Assembly: GCA_038200275.1 (NCBI GenBank)
Contig: JBBPYC010000027.1
Coordinates: 1 to 22,697 of the forward strand
Source of the DNA: JBBPYC01 sp038200275
GTDB taxonomy: Bacteria > Pseudomonadota > Gammaproteobacteria > Burkholderiales > Burkholderiaceae_C
Direction of reading: 5' to 3'
DNA: 22,697 bases
Part shown: piece by piece, positions 22,272 to 22,697 of the stretch
How the letters are laid out: every line of letters starts with the position of its first letter
Position numbering within the stretch: position 1 is the stretch's first letter
The notes under the pieces: model-generated
Database searches by the model: none
The model's input: only the letters and a program-made list of their open reading frames with translations
What the model was told of the DNA's origin: nothing
Position numbers and translations under genes: made by a program

Positions 22272-22697
22272 ATGAACGCCGTTACGACCGAAATCCTGCA
22301 GGTGCTGGCCTGGGGCCTGATCGCCACCGCCGTGCTGATCGCGCTGACCTTTGCCGCGCAGAACATGGGCTGGTCGCGCCTGAATTTCCCGCTGTTGCTC
22401 GGCACGTTCTTCACCGGCCGGCGCGCGAGCGCGAATGTGCTTGGCTTCATTCTCTATGTGCTGTTCGGCTGGCTGATTTCGTTCTTCTATTTCCTGCTGT
22501 TTTCGTTGATCGGCGGCGCCGGCCTGATGCTGGGCGTCGCGGCCGGCGTCGTGCATGGCCTGTTGTTTCTGGCGGTGCTGTTGCCGTTGCTGCCCTATTT
22601 GCATCCGCGCATGGCGTCCGAGTTTGACGGACCGAGCTCGATGCGGCGGCTCGAACCACCGGGGTTTCTCGCGTTGCACTACGGCAGCCGCACGCCG
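22272..22697 (+). CDS. Membrane protein, partial at the window end
   Basis: The frame starting at ATG 22272, 13 bp after the GH15 stop, stays open for 142 codons to the window edge. The encoded N-terminal part is strongly hydrophobic, with likely membrane segments at about residues 10-31, 58-84 and 87-109. A soluble stretch YLHPRMASEFDGPSSMRRLEPPGFLALHYG follows, and further helices may lie beyond the edge. I do not recognise the family with confidence; the PPGFLALHYG pattern occurs in uncharacterised conserved membrane proteins. The short gap suggests co-transcription with the GH15 gene. An ATG at 22261 opens only a four-residue frame and is ignored. Confidence 0.75.
   Translation, partial: MNAVTTEILQVLAWGLIATAVLIALTFAAQNMGWSRLNFPLLLGTFFTGRRASANVLGFILYVLFGWLISFFYFLLFSLIGGAGLMLGVAAGVVHGLLFLAVLLPLLPYLHPRMASEFDGPSSMRRLEPPGFLALHYGSRTP

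Overview
The window is GC-rich, densely coded bacterial DNA with long open antisense shadow frames, as expected from strong third-position GC. The gene families (IS3-type transposase, DUF421, separate msrB-msrA, GMC/gluconate-dehydrogenase-like genes, DUF417, GH15) suggest a proteobacterium, probably of the Burkholderiales. That placement is an inference from gene content; no rRNA or tRNA is present to confirm it.

Layout. Positions 1-170 hold the right end of an IS3-family element, followed directly by a small DUF421 membrane-protein gene. A di-haem c-type cytochrome lipoprotein gene (minus strand) and msrB-msrA (plus strand) diverge from a 355-bp intergenic region. That region carries a large, near-perfect inverted repeat (2646-2697). 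From about 16.5 kb back to 4.0 kb runs one long minus-strand array with 4-11 bp overlaps or short gaps. In transcription order it encodes: a TPP-dependent pyruvate-oxidase-like enzyme; an internally duplicated membrane protein; a gluconate 2-dehydrogenase subunit-3-like protein; a GMC oxidoreductase; a 44-residue SMP-30 remnant; a GH15 glucoamylase; an SDR with a C-terminal membrane anchor; a second GMC oxidoreductase; DoxX; a cupin; an SMP-30/gluconolactonase; and a truncated VOC protein. Beyond it (16.8-20.35 kb), two DUF417 (YkgB/RclC-like) genes form a 390-bp inverted repeat, about 94% identical by hand count. They bracket a beta-propeller lipoprotein gene and a divergent Crp/Fnr-type regulator gene. 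A second, trehalase-type GH15 gene follows, and then a membrane-protein gene cut by the window end.

How the genes may work together (inference): GH15 enzymes release glucose, GMC flavoenzymes oxidise sugars, SMP-30 hydrolyses lactones to acids, and the TPP enzyme feeds electrons from pyruvate to the membrane. The duplicated membrane protein carries three histidines per repeat at identical spacing, which makes it a candidate electron-accepting anchor for the GMC/subunit-3 pair. No cytochrome subunit lies beside that pair.

Signs of rearrangement are frequent: the IS end, the SMP-30 N-terminal stump, the VOC gene apparently truncated at both ends, a frameshifted C-terminal remnant of a MalG-type sugar ABC permease on the opposite strand at 16574-16769, and the inverted DUF417 pair. 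I saw no CRISPR array, tRNA, rRNA or replication origin.
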